Source: Sandaracinaceae bacterium (GTDB lineage: Bacteria > Myxococcota_A > Polyangia > Polyangiales > Houyiibacteriaceae). From it: 8,932 nucleotides of DNA. The stretch covers positions 1 through 8,932 of the forward strand of contig JAAZAH010000040.1 of the NCBI GenBank assembly GCA_012514415.1, given 5' to 3'. Each line of letters opens with the position of its first letter. Positions within the stretch are counted from its first letter, which is position 1. The position numbers and the translations under genes were made by a program. Positions 1-6,443 of the stretch are shown piece by piece. Under the pieces are notes generated by a model, which saw only the letters and a list, made by a program, of their open reading frames with translations, made no database searches and was not told the origin of the DNA.

Positions 1-1
1 C

Positions 2-1507
2 GAAGATCATGTCGAGGCGCGGAAATTGCTCCTCACGGCGTTCGAAACGTTGGGACAGAGCGACGAAGCCGTCGATCAGCTGCTCGCCCTCGCCGAGTAT
101 TACTCCTTCGACGATCCCGACTCGGCCGAGCGCTACCTCCGACGCGTGCTCGAGCTCGATCCCGAAAACATCGAGGCCAAGCTTCAGCTGAAGGGCACCT
201 CTGCCGGAGCCGTCATCGCGTCCATCATCCCGCCCGCGCTCGAAGCAAAGCTGGAAGAAGAGATTGACCTCGACGAAGGCGGAGCGCTTGGGCTCGAAGT
301 CCAGGAGCGAAGCGAACACAAAGCGCACGAGCTCGACCTTCGATGTGGCGCACTCGCGCCTCCGGCTGTACCCAAAATCACCATCCCTCCCCCGCTCGAC
401 GATCCCGAGCCCGCCCACCACGAGCCCGCCTTCGAGGATCCCCGCCCGAGCAGCGCGCCGACTCTCGAGCACGGGACCTTCAGTCCGGAGAGCCTCCAGC
501 CTTCTCCACCAAGCGATCCTCAACAAAGCCCCGTCGAAGACGCGGGCGACGAACTCATCGAGGAGCTGAGCCTCCCGGGCGTCACCTTCGACGGAACAAC
601 CGAAGAGATCCCCGAGGACGGCGCCCTCGGCAACATCGACGTCGACATCGACATCGAGCTTCTCGAGCCGATTTCTCCTGAAGAGTTCGAAGCGCTTCCA
701 ATCACCGAACCGCCTTCGCCCGAGCCCTCCTCAGCTGATGCCGACGATCCAAGCGAGATCGAAGAGATCCTCGAAGAAGCCGAGTTTTACGTCAGCCAAG
801 CACTCCTCGCCGAAGCGCGCGACACCTTGCTCGAAGGCCTCGAGGAGTTCCCGGATCATCCGCTCCTTTCTGAGCGCTTGAATGAGATCCAGACCGAGCT
901 CGAGAGCGCCGGTCCATCCGCAGCTGAGAACGAGCTCACTTCGGAGGTAGCCGCTTCATCGGCCCATGCTCCCGCCCAGACGCCGAGCCACGAGCTTGAC
1001 GATACCTTCGCGCTCGCGTCGAAGCTCGCAGAAGAGGCCCCGCCCAGCGACGCCACACGGGCCGCCTCGAGCGAGCTCGACGCCCAAGAGATCTTTGAGC
1101 AGTTCAAAGAAGGCGTCGCGCGCGAGATCGACGAAGAGGACAGCGCGACGCATTTCGATCTTGGCATCGCGTATCGCGAGATGGGCCTTTATGACGACGC
1201 CATCCGCGAATTTGAGCTCGCTGGGCGCGCGCCGCTCCGCACCTGCAATGCGCTCACAATGATCGGCCTCTGCCACGTGGATGCAGGCCGCTATGAGAGC
1301 GCCATCGAGGCATTCGAACGGGCGCTCGAGGCCCCGCACAAACTCGAAGGCGAGATCGTCGGCCTCCACTACGAGATCGGCCTCGCTCAGTCACTCCGCG
1401 GGGAAAAATCACGCGCAGTCGAAGCCTTCGAAAAAGCTGCTGCCATCGATCCGAGCTTCCGCGATGTGAGCGTGCGCCTCGAGATGCTTCGCGGCGAAGG
1501 CCCTTGA
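2..1507 (+). CDS. TPR-repeat protein with acidic central region (5' end outside window)
   Basis: The reading frame is open from base 2 (EDHVEARKLLLTAFE) to the TGA at 1505-1507, so the true start lies upstream; the TTG at 26 is merely the first in-frame start-like codon. 501 residues are visible. Residues about 1-55 are helical TPR-like sequence (AERYLRRVLELDPENIEAKL). Residues about 65-250 are low-complexity, rich in Pro, Glu, Asp and Ser, and probably disordered. Residues about 253-297 form another helical repeat (EAEFYVSQALLAEARDTLLE). From about 365 to the end come several canonical TPRs, including DLGIAYREMGLYDDAIREFE and YESAIEAFERAL. This architecture is common in Myxococcota and related groups as a scaffold for protein-protein contacts. 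No enzymatic motif is visible, and the specific partner or process cannot be told from this fragment. No terminator-like hairpin is seen in the 72 bp after the stop, where it converges on the next gene. Confidence 0.88.
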   Translation, partial: EDHVEARKLLLTAFETLGQSDEAVDQLLALAEYYSFDDPDSAERYLRRVLELDPENIEAKLQLKGTSAGAVIASIIPPALEAKLEEEIDLDEGGALGLEVQERSEHKAHELDLRCGALAPPAVPKITIPPPLDDPEPAHHEPAFEDPRPSSAPTLEHGTFSPESLQPSPPSDPQQSPVEDAGDELIEELSLPGVTFDGTTEEIPEDGALGNIDVDIDIELLEPISPEEFEALPITEPPSPEPSSADADDPSEIEEILEEAEFYVSQALLAEARDTLLEGLEEFPDHPLLSERLNEIQTELESAGPSAAENELTSEVAASSAHAPAQTPSHELDDTFALASKLAEEAPPSDATRAASSELDAQEIFEQFKEGVAREIDEEDSATHFDLGIAYREMGLYDDAIREFELAGRAPLRTCNALTMIGLCHVDAGRYESAIEAFERALEAPHKLEGEIVGLHYEIGLAQSLRGEKSRAVEAFEKAAAIDPSFRDVSVRLEMLRGEGP

Positions 1508-1579
1508 TGCTCGCCCAATTCGATGGATCCTCATGAGAGCGGGCCGAGCGACTCCTCCACGATGCGCGTCCAGTCCGAC

Positions 1580-1966
1580 TCAAGGTTCAACTGTAAAATC
1601 TTCGGGCGAATAACCGAGAATGGTGAGCGCCTCCTCGAGATGCTCCGCGAGTAGCGGCTCGCCGAGGAGGTAGCGTGCCGTCTGACCATTCTGCCGCTCT
1701 TCCGCCATGCGCCGCGCTTCCTGATAAGCATCAAAATCGCCACGTCCTAGCCACATCAGAGCCACGAGATCGGCTTTTTCATCTTCATTCAGCCGCTCGA
1801 TGGCCGTGGCGAGCTCCACGGCGCCGATGGTAAGCGGTTGCTCGTCTGCATAGACGTCCTCCGCCTCATCCGCCTCGGGTGAAGACTCAATCTCTTGCGC
1901 TAGGGTCTCCCGCGCCCTTGCCGAGAGCGCGATATAAGCCACGGTCGAGATCGGGATCGACAACAT
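1580..1966 (-). CDS. DUF3775-type small protein of unknown function
   Basis: 128 residues on the minus strand. The frame is open further upstream to an ATG at 2080, but I start at the ATG at 1964-1966 because an AGGGAGG Shine-Dalgarno lies 6 bases before it and the resulting MLSIPISTVAYIALSARARE is how DUF3775 proteins begin as I recall the family. The middle is acidic (residues about 21-43). The conserved half follows: LNEDEKADLVALMWLGRGDF, then a helix with EARRMAEER, then TARYLLGEPLLAEHLEEAL and LGYSPEDF. These blocks match DUF3775 from memory; its biochemical function is not known. No membrane segment or catalytic motif is apparent. It is divergent from the response-regulator gene at 2139 and convergent with the TPR gene, so it is probably transcribed alone. 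Confidence 0.8.
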   Translation of the reverse strand: MLSIPISTVAYIALSARARETLAQEIESSPEADEAEDVYADEQPLTIGAVELATAIERLNEDEKADLVALMWLGRGDFDAYQEARRMAEERQNGQTARYLLGEPLLAEHLEEALTILGYSPEDFTVEP

Positions 1967-1972
1967 CACAAG

Positions 1973-1979
1973 CCTCCCT
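1973..1979 (-). promoter_or_regulatory. Shine-Dalgarno AGGGAGG for the DUF3775 gene
   Basis: Reading the minus strand, AGGGAGG is followed by six bases (CTTGTG) and then the ATG ending at 1964. It is one of the strongest ribosome-binding sequences in the window and decides the start of this gene against the longer frame that begins at 2080. Confidence 0.7.
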
Positions 1980-2073
1980 CTGATAAGCCCGTTTGCATCA
2001 CGAGCCCTCATCCAGATCGGGCTGCTCGAACCCCCATCCGTCAAGCCTCCGCTTGGCGAGCCGTTCGCGCGGA

Positions 2074-2103
2074 TTTTCAATCCGGGAACGAATCTGATAC
2101 TTA
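2074..2103 (+). promoter_or_regulatory. Candidate sigma-70-like promoter for the response-regulator gene
   Basis: TTTTCA at 2074-2079 (four of six matches to TTGACA) is followed after 18 bases by TACTTA at 2098-2103, preceded by TGA as in an extended -10 element. A transcript would begin near 2110, about 30 bases before the ATG at 2139. The -35 element sits in a small palindrome, GGATT-TTC-AATCC (2071-2083). The match is modest and the assignment is inference; it is simply the best candidate in the divergent spacer. Confidence 0.3.
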
Positions 2104-2105
2104 AA

Positions 2106-2133
2106 CGTCACGCTCTTTCTGCAGAGTGTGACG
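2106..2133. repeat. 11-bp-arm inverted repeat before the response-regulator gene
   Basis: CGTCACGCTCT (2106-2116) and AGAGTGTGACG (2123-2133) are inverted copies with one mismatch (2112/2127, a G-T pair in RNA), separated by six bases. The repeat ends five bases before the ATG at 2139 and covers the start point expected from the candidate promoter. It could be an operator for a dimeric regulator, possibly autoregulation by the downstream factor. It could also be a leader hairpin that limits ribosome access, since its right arm occupies the place where a Shine-Dalgarno would be and no good one is present. Confidence 0.55.
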
Positions 2134-2138
2134 CAATT

Positions 2139-2834
2139 ATGGGCGCACGTATCTTAGTCGTCGAAGACGAGATGGACCTCGCTGAGCTGGTAAGCTTCAA
2201 CCTGCGAGAGGCCGGCCATCAAGTCACAATTGCAAACAACGGCAGCACGGCTCTGGTCGAAATCCGGCGGATGAAACCGGATCTCGTCATCCTCGATCTG
2301 ATGCTCCACGATATCAGCGGGCTCGAGATTTGCCGCCGCATCCGCCGTGACGAGGAGACGGCGCGCATCCCAGTCCTTATGCTCACCGCAAAAGGCACGG
2401 AGGTCGATCGCGTGGTCGGCTTCGAGGTCGGCGCCGATGATTATGTCGTCAAACCCTTTAGTCCGCGTGAGCTCACGCTCCGCGTCGAGGCCATCCTGCG
2501 ACGCGCTCACGGCGGGGCCGAGGCAGAAGCCGAGCGGCAGATCATCCAGAACGGTCGGCTCACGATCGACATCCCCGCCCATCGCGTCACCGTCGACGAA
2601 GTCGAGGTGCCGCTCACGGCGCTCGAGTTTCGACTTCTCCTCGATCTCGCGACGCGCATGGGACGCGTTCAGAGCCGCGACGCGCTCCTCGAACGCGTCT
2701 GGGGCTATGCTCCGGGCGTCGAGACGCGAACGGTGGACACCCACGTCAAGCGGCTCCGCGAAAAGCTCGGCGAAGGCGCCGACTGCATTGAGACCGTTCG
2801 CGGCGTTGGCTACCGCCTCCGCGATCTTCCCTAA
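2139..2834 (+). CDS. OmpR/PhoB-family response regulator, intact receiver
   Basis: 231 residues, the usual size for this family, from the ATG at 2139. The N-terminal receiver (about 4-118) has the complete phosphorylation set: acidic pair E9-D10, phospho-acceptor D53 in DLVILDLML, T83 in LMLTAK, and K105 in the VVKPF motif. The C-terminal winged helix (about 130-229) has the OmpR signature blocks LTALEFRLL, RDALLERVWG, RTVDTHVKRLREKLG and ETVRGVGYRLR. Such proteins are phosphorylated by a sensor histidine kinase, dimerise, and bind direct-repeat DNA to control transcription. No histidine kinase lies in this window, so its partner and stimulus are unknown, and I do not assign the name phoB. 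The ribosome site is weak and an inverted repeat directly precedes the start. A tandem paralogue follows 124 bp downstream. Confidence 0.93.
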   Translation: MGARILVVEDEMDLAELVSFNLREAGHQVTIANNGSTALVEIRRMKPDLVILDLMLHDISGLEICRRIRRDEETARIPVLMLTAKGTEVDRVVGFEVGADDYVVKPFSPRELTLRVEAILRRAHGGAEAEAERQIIQNGRLTIDIPAHRVTVDEVEVPLTALEFRLLLDLATRMGRVQSRDALLERVWGYAPGVETRTVDTHVKRLREKLGEGADCIETVRGVGYRLRDLP

Positions 2835-2958
2835 ACCGCCTTCGAGAAGCCGCTGGACGCTCGCGCACGAACTCCGCACGCGAGATTGAGAACTCTCCAA
2901 AGCCCTCACCGACGGGCTACACAGCCGTCACAACCGCGCGCCAGCTTCATGCCTACGC

Positions 2959-3717
2959 ATGAGCCCGCGCATTCTCATCTTCGGTAGGACCCCAAACTTC
3001 CTGAGCGCCGCAGAGGCGGCCTTCGCCGCTGAAGGAAGCGAGACTGAGCTCGCCGATCTCGAATGCCCGGTCGAGGGCGAGCTGCAGCGCTTCGCCCCCG
3101 ATCTCATCGTGCTCGAAGGCGGCCTCCGTCGCACCAATACCTCGGAGCTGCTCCGCACCGTTCGCGCTTCTCGAACTCATGGGGGCCTCCCCATCCTGGT
3201 GGTGGGCGGCGAGCTCGACGAGCTCGAACGCATCGTGGCATTTGAACTCGGCGCTGATGATGTCCTGAGCGGCCCTCTTAGCCGCCGCGAGCTGATCCTC
3301 CGCGCAAACGCCATTCTGAAACGCGTGCGATCGAACGTCGCGCCCGGTTCTCTCGACAGGGGAGCCATCGAGATCGGCGCACTCCACATCGCCGATGGAG
3401 GATTGCGCGCCACGCTCAACGAAACTTCACTCGCTCTTACGGCGCTCGAAGGTCGGCTTCTTTACGCCCTCGCCCTCCATTGCGATCGCGTAAGACCACG
3501 GGACGAGCTCATCCGAACTGTCTGGAATGGACACTATCCGAAGGAGTCCCGCACGCTCGACACACACATCCGGCGACTTCGGCGAAAGCTTGGATGGGGC
3601 GGACGCGCCATCGAAACTCTTCGTGGCGTGGGCTACCGGCTACGGAGCGAGGCGCTCGCTTTGGAAGCGAACGAGACACGCGCGGCTTTTCAAGCGGGAC
3701 GAGACGGTTCACCATGA
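2959..3717 (+). CDS. OmpR-family regulator with degenerate (pseudo-)receiver
   Basis: 252 residues. It aligns to the preceding regulator with the same residue numbering across the receiver, which also supports the ATG at 2959 (MSPRILIF against MGARILVV) although no Shine-Dalgarno is visible. The fold framework is kept (PDLIVLE, AFELGADD, SRREL, RANAILKR). All five phosphorylation residues are replaced: E9 to G, D10 to R, D53 to E, T83 to G and K105 to G. The winged helix (about 148-222) looks fully functional: LTALEGRLLYALAL, RDELIRTVWN, RTLDTHIRRLRRKLG and ETLRGVGYRLR. By hand count it shares about 41 of 70 residues with the paralogue over this region. A C-terminal tail of about 30 residues follows. 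I infer a DNA-binding regulator that works without aspartyl phosphorylation, with E53 perhaps mimicking the phosphorylated state. It sits four bases before the Smr gene and is probably co-transcribed with it. Confidence 0.9.
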   Translation: MSPRILIFGRTPNFLSAAEAAFAAEGSETELADLECPVEGELQRFAPDLIVLEGGLRRTNTSELLRTVRASRTHGGLPILVVGGELDELERIVAFELGADDVLSGPLSRRELILRANAILKRVRSNVAPGSLDRGAIEIGALHIADGGLRATLNETSLALTALEGRLLYALALHCDRVRPRDELIRTVWNGHYPKESRTLDTHIRRLRRKLGWGGRAIETLRGVGYRLRSEALALEANETRAAFQAGRDGSP

Positions 3718-3721
3718 AAGC

Positions 3722-4411
3722 ATGGCGAGCCGAAAAAAACGCCCTCCCATCGCCCGTTCCGTACCCCGCGCCGAGAACGATGAAGCCCTCCCGCGGTCGC
3801 ATCATGAAAAGATGGCGCATAAGCCTTTTTCCGCCGCCCTTTCGAACCTCAAACTCGAAAAACCGACGCGAACGAAAACGGTGTCCAGGCCGGAGACGCC
3901 CAAACCATCTCCCTCCACGATTCGAAACGCGCCCTCATCACCGCAAAGCGCCCAGCCGCCGGCGCCCCGTCCGGCTCCGCGTGGCAACGAGCTCTCGCAT
4001 CATTCTTACGAAGATCGCGTGAGTTTCCGCGAAGCCATGCGCGGCGTAAGACCCCTCGGCCAAGCGGAGCCCAAGCGTAAGAAAAAGAAGGGCGCAGCCG
4101 TCCCGCGCGTGCGCATCGAACCTGAAAAGCGCCGTGATCCCGACGCCGAGGCGATGGCGCAGCTCGATGCCCTCGTTGAGCCCGACTATCGCTACCGTTT
4201 CGAGAAAGATGGGAGCTCGATCCGAGCGCTCCGAGTCGGTGCGCACCTCTCCCACCTCAGCGCGCTCGCCGAAGCGTTCGTTCCCGAGGCGAGCCTCGAT
4301 CTCCACGGCCTCCGCGGTGATGATGCCGAGCGCGCCATCCTTCAATTCGTGCGCGCCAAACATCAAGAAGGGAAGCGCCAGCTCCTTATTATCCACGGGC
4401 GGGGCAAGTGA
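3722..4411 (+). CDS. Smr-domain protein, ended by an in-frame TGA inside the domain
   Basis: 229 residues to the TGA at 4409-4411. The ATG at 3722 lies four bases after the preceding stop; the frame is open further upstream, but that part overlaps the regulator. An ATG at 3812 (MAHKPFSAAL) is an alternative start, and neither has a clear Shine-Dalgarno. Residues about 1-100 are basic, proline-rich and probably disordered. A KRKKKKG stretch comes next, then the start of an Smr domain: SLDLHGL (first Smr motif) and LLIIHGRGK (second motif). Smr domains are nucleic-acid-binding modules, some with endonuclease activity, seen in MutS2 and in stand-alone Smr proteins. Here the chain stops right after the HGRG motif, leaving out the last third of the domain, which remains encoded in the same frame just downstream. 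As read, the product is probably unstable or inactive unless the stop is bypassed or is a sequence error. Confidence 0.75.
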   Translation: MASRKKRPPIARSVPRAENDEALPRSHHEKMAHKPFSAALSNLKLEKPTRTKTVSRPETPKPSPSTIRNAPSSPQSAQPPAPRPAPRGNELSHHSYEDRVSFREAMRGVRPLGQAEPKRKKKKGAAVPRVRIEPEKRRDPDAEAMAQLDALVEPDYRYRFEKDGSSIRALRVGAHLSHLSALAEAFVPEASLDLHGLRGDDAERAILQFVRAKHQEGKRQLLIIHGRGK

Positions 4412-4558
4412 AGCGCGGGCGGCGCCGGCATTCTCGGCGACGTCGCGGTCGATACACTCTCCCGCACGGGGCTGTCGAAAATCGTCCTCGCCTTTGCGAG
4501 CGCGCCCCGGCATCTCGGCGGCGCCGGCGCGCTCGTGGTTCGCCTCGGCGAGCGCTGA
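4412..4558 (+). pseudogene. C-terminal remainder of the Smr domain, in frame after the TGA
   Basis: Reading on in the frame of the preceding gene gives 48 codons up to a TGA at 4556-4558. It begins SAGGAGILGDVAVDTLSRTG, continues KIVLAFASAPRH and ends GGAGALVVRLGER. This is the ordinary end of an Smr domain (VLAF.SAP..GG.GA..V.L), so the coding sense is conserved past the stop. There is no in-frame ATG or plausible ribosome site of its own, so it is unlikely to be an independent gene. It ends six bases before the stop of the convergent gene on the other strand. Confidence 0.75.
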
Positions 4559-4564
4559 TGGCTG

Positions 4565-6085
4565 TCAGCGCGTCGTCCCGACGACGGATCGCAGCGGAGA
4601 ATCGGCGCTGGGCGCCCCCCAACCCTTCGCATAGCCGAGCACCTCGCGCGGGCTCTGGCCGTGAAAAGCGCCGTCAAGGAGCTCGAAATGGTCGAGCGTG
4701 ATCTCGGACGGATGCTGCACGCCGGCCGCTTGAGCGAGCCAGAGCACTTCTTTTCGCAGCGTGACGATGTAGTTCGCAAGGCGCGCGCTCTTATTCAACG
4801 GGTCGAGTCCGCGCATCAACCATTTATTCTGCGTCGCAACGCCCGCGGGGCAGCGATCGGTATGGCACTGCTGCGCTTGGATACACCCGATAGCGAGCAT
4901 CGCCTCACGAGCAACGCCCACGAGATCGCATCCCATGGCAAAAGCGAAGAGGCTCTCGATCGGGAAACCAAGACGGCCCGATCCGGCGAAGACGACCGAG
5001 TCCTGAAGCCCACGCTCAGCGAAGATTTTATAGACGCGAGGGAAGCCGCGACGGAAAGGGAGCGCCACGTGATCCGCAAAGACGAGCGGCGCCGCGCCCG
5101 TCCCACCCTCTCCGCCGTCGATGGTGATGAAATCGACGCCTCGCTTTTCCCGGCTCATTCGATCCGCGAGCTCGATCCAGAAGGACTCCTCGCCGACCGC
5201 CGATTTAATGCCGACCGGCAGCCCCGTCGCCTCGGCGATCATCTCGACGAAATCGAGCATCTCAGAGACATCGCGGAACTGTCGGTGCGATGCAGGGCTG
5301 ATGCAATCGCGTCCGATCGGCACGCCGCGCGCTTCGGCGATGTCGGCCGTCACTTTCACGCCCGGAAGCACGCCTCCACGACCGGGCTTGGCGCCTTGAC
5401 TGAGCTTGATCTCGATGGCCTTCACCGGGCCGCGCTCCACGCTCTCAACCAGATGCGGCAGGCTGAAATTTCCATCGGCGTCGCGCGCTCCAAAGTATCC
5501 TGTGCCGAGCTGCATGATGAGATCACCGCCGTGAAGGTGATGCCGCGAAATCCCCCCTTCGCCGGTGTTGTGGAGACCTCCGGCTTGCGCGATGCCGCGG
5601 TTGAGCGCCTCGACGGCGTTGGCCGAAAGCGAGCCATAGCTCATGGCCGAGATATAGAAGATGGAGCCAGGCCGGAATGCGTGCTCCCGCCCGCGCGCCG
5701 CGCCCATCACCTTCGCGCAGGGAATGGGATAGAGGGGATCGATCTTCTCGGGCTCGGGCGGCGTGAAGGTCTGATGCTTGAGGATTAGATAATCCCGCGG
5801 CGAGTCGAGATCATTGTCCGTCCCGAAGCCGAAGTAGTTGTTCTCTTTTTTGGCCGACGCATAGACCCATCGGCGTTGATCGCGCGAGAAGGGGCGCTCC
5901 TCATCGTTTCTCGAGACGATGTATTGACGGAGCTCGGGGCCGACGGATTCGATGAGGTATCGGAATCGACCAATTAGCGGAAAGTTCCTGAGGATCGTCC
6001 GCTTCTTTTGGGTGACATCGTGCAGAGCAATCAGCGCCACGGAGAGCAGCAGCAGCACGACAATCGCTTGGAGCCAAGTCGCCAT
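4565..6085 (-). CDS. FMN-binding glutamate synthase-like protein with N-terminal membrane anchor
   Basis: 506 residues. Residues about 5-22 (AIVVLLLLSVALIAL) form one hydrophobic segment, probably a membrane anchor. The rest is the central FMN/iron-sulfur domain of glutamate synthase: SAMSYGSLS (146-154), GGLHNTGEGGISRHH (169-183), KLSQGAKPGRGG (227-238), IDGGEGGTGAAP (322-333), AGSGRLGFP (367-375), and the 3Fe-4S motif C401-x5-C407-x4-C412 in CIQAQQCHTDRCPAG. In true glutamate synthase this domain reduces 2-iminoglutarate to glutamate. This protein has no glutaminase domain and no neighbouring amidotransferase or GltD-like gene here, so it is better called a GltB2/YerD-type FMN oxidoreductase whose substrate is unproven. 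The ATG ending at 6085 is preceded only by a weak purine stretch (GCGGAA). It is convergent with the Smr gene. Confidence 0.9.
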   Translation of the reverse strand: MATWLQAIVVLLLLSVALIALHDVTQKKRTILRNFPLIGRFRYLIESVGPELRQYIVSRNDEERPFSRDQRRWVYASAKKENNYFGFGTDNDLDSPRDYLILKHQTFTPPEPEKIDPLYPIPCAKVMGAARGREHAFRPGSIFYISAMSYGSLSANAVEALNRGIAQAGGLHNTGEGGISRHHLHGGDLIMQLGTGYFGARDADGNFSLPHLVESVERGPVKAIEIKLSQGAKPGRGGVLPGVKVTADIAEARGVPIGRDCISPASHRQFRDVSEMLDFVEMIAEATGLPVGIKSAVGEESFWIELADRMSREKRGVDFITIDGGEGGTGAAPLVFADHVALPFRRGFPRVYKIFAERGLQDSVVFAGSGRLGFPIESLFAFAMGCDLVGVAREAMLAIGCIQAQQCHTDRCPAGVATQNKWLMRGLDPLNKSARLANYIVTLRKEVLWLAQAAGVQHPSEITLDHFELLDGAFHGQSPREVLGYAKGWGAPSADSPLRSVVGTTR

Positions 6086-6182
6086 TTCCGCAATTCATCG
6101 CACGGACAGGGAGCGAAGGCCAGACGGCATCCATATCCGTGCAGCAAGCCCGATTCGAAGGGGATCAAAGCCTCAAACGCGC

Positions 6183-6210
6183 TGAACGGAGGTGATCGCC
6201 ACCTCGTTCA
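6183..6210. repeat. Inverted repeat upstream of the glutamate synthase-like gene
   Basis: TGAACGGAGGTG (6183-6194) and CACCTCGTTCA (6200-6210) pair over 11 bp with one extra G in the left arm and a five-base loop (ATCGC). It lies about 100 bases before the start at 6085 on the minus strand. No T-run follows on either strand, so an operator or leader hairpin is more likely than a factor-independent terminator. No known regulator site is recognised. Confidence 0.45.
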
Positions 6211-6364
6211 AGGGGTCCAAAGAGAGGCGTCCTGCGTCAATGTGCGCATTGGCTCTCATCCTCCCCCCGCATTCCGACGCTAAGCTGTGGAAATTGCAGC
6301 GATCTTACCAATGAATCGCCCCAAGGTGGGTCTTCGCGCAGGACCACGCTGAAGAGTTCACTCG

Positions 6365-6384
6365 ATGCGCTTACGGAAGCGCGT
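6365..6384. repeat. Short hairpin GCGCTT-ACGG-AAGCGC
   Basis: A perfect six-base-pair stem (6367-6372 with 6377-6382) and a four-base loop, extendable by one wobble pair and one A-T pair. It lies about 50 bp past the end of the aldo/keto reductase gene. There is no T-run, so a terminator role is only possible. Confidence 0.3.
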
Positions 6385-6421
6385 CGTCACACACGCGCGC
6401 ACACTTTCCCTCAAAGCGCAC

Positions 6422-6443
6422 GTTGGGCGCTTTATGCGCCAAC
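6422..6443 (-). terminator. Hairpin across the stop of the aldo/keto reductase gene
   Basis: On the minus strand GTTGGCGC (6443-6436), a five-base loop ATAAA, and GCGCCCAAC (6430-6422) form an eight-base-pair stem with one bulge. The TAA stop is in the loop. No T-rich tail follows, so it may be a weak or Rho-assisted terminator, or an mRNA 3'-end stabiliser. Confidence 0.3.

Larger units (their letters stand above)
6086..6431. other. 346-bp intergenic region with several inverted repeats
   Basis: This spacer separates two minus-strand genes, so it must hold the leader of the glutamate-synthase-like gene and the 3' flank of the aldo/keto reductase. I find no tRNA-like cloverleaf, no convincing -35/-10 pair, no sigma-54 element and no open frame with family resemblance. 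The recognisable structure is the inverted repeat at 6183-6210, a short hairpin at 6365-6384, and the hairpin that overlaps the upstream gene's stop. Confidence 0.6.

Noticed and set aside
1967..2080. Upstream extension of the DUF3775 frame to an ATG at 2080
   Set aside because: The added 38 residues look like translated spacer (MKIRANGSPSGG...), while the internal ATG at 1966 has a strong Shine-Dalgarno and matches the family's N-terminus.
2901..2918. AGCCC-N8-GGGCT hairpin between the two regulators
   Set aside because: A five-base-pair stem without a T-run is too weak in this base composition to call a terminator or operator.
3527..3721. Upstream extension of the Smr frame to an ATG at 3527
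   Set aside because: This segment lies inside the winged-helix region of the second regulator and its translation is the out-of-frame shadow of that gene. The start at 3722 or 3812 is preferred.
4412..4460. Possible bacterial SECIS element after the TGA at 4409
   Set aside because: Only a five-base-pair GC stem is visible, without the loop features of known elements, and no selenocysteine gene is in the window. Kept only as something to test.
4661..5788. A 375-codon open frame on the plus strand opposite the glutamate synthase-like gene
   Set aside because: It is the antisense of a strongly conserved gene with clear FMN and Fe-S motifs. The open frame follows from the GC-rich codon bias, and the translation shows no family resemblance.
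6100..6300. Possible tRNA or small ORF in the 346-bp spacer (GATTCGA near the left end; a GGAGGTG followed by an open frame from the GTG at 6192)
   Set aside because: No acceptor or anticodon arms can be formed around the GATTCGA. The short frame has no family resemblance, and its Shine-Dalgarno-like sequence is an arm of an inverted repeat.
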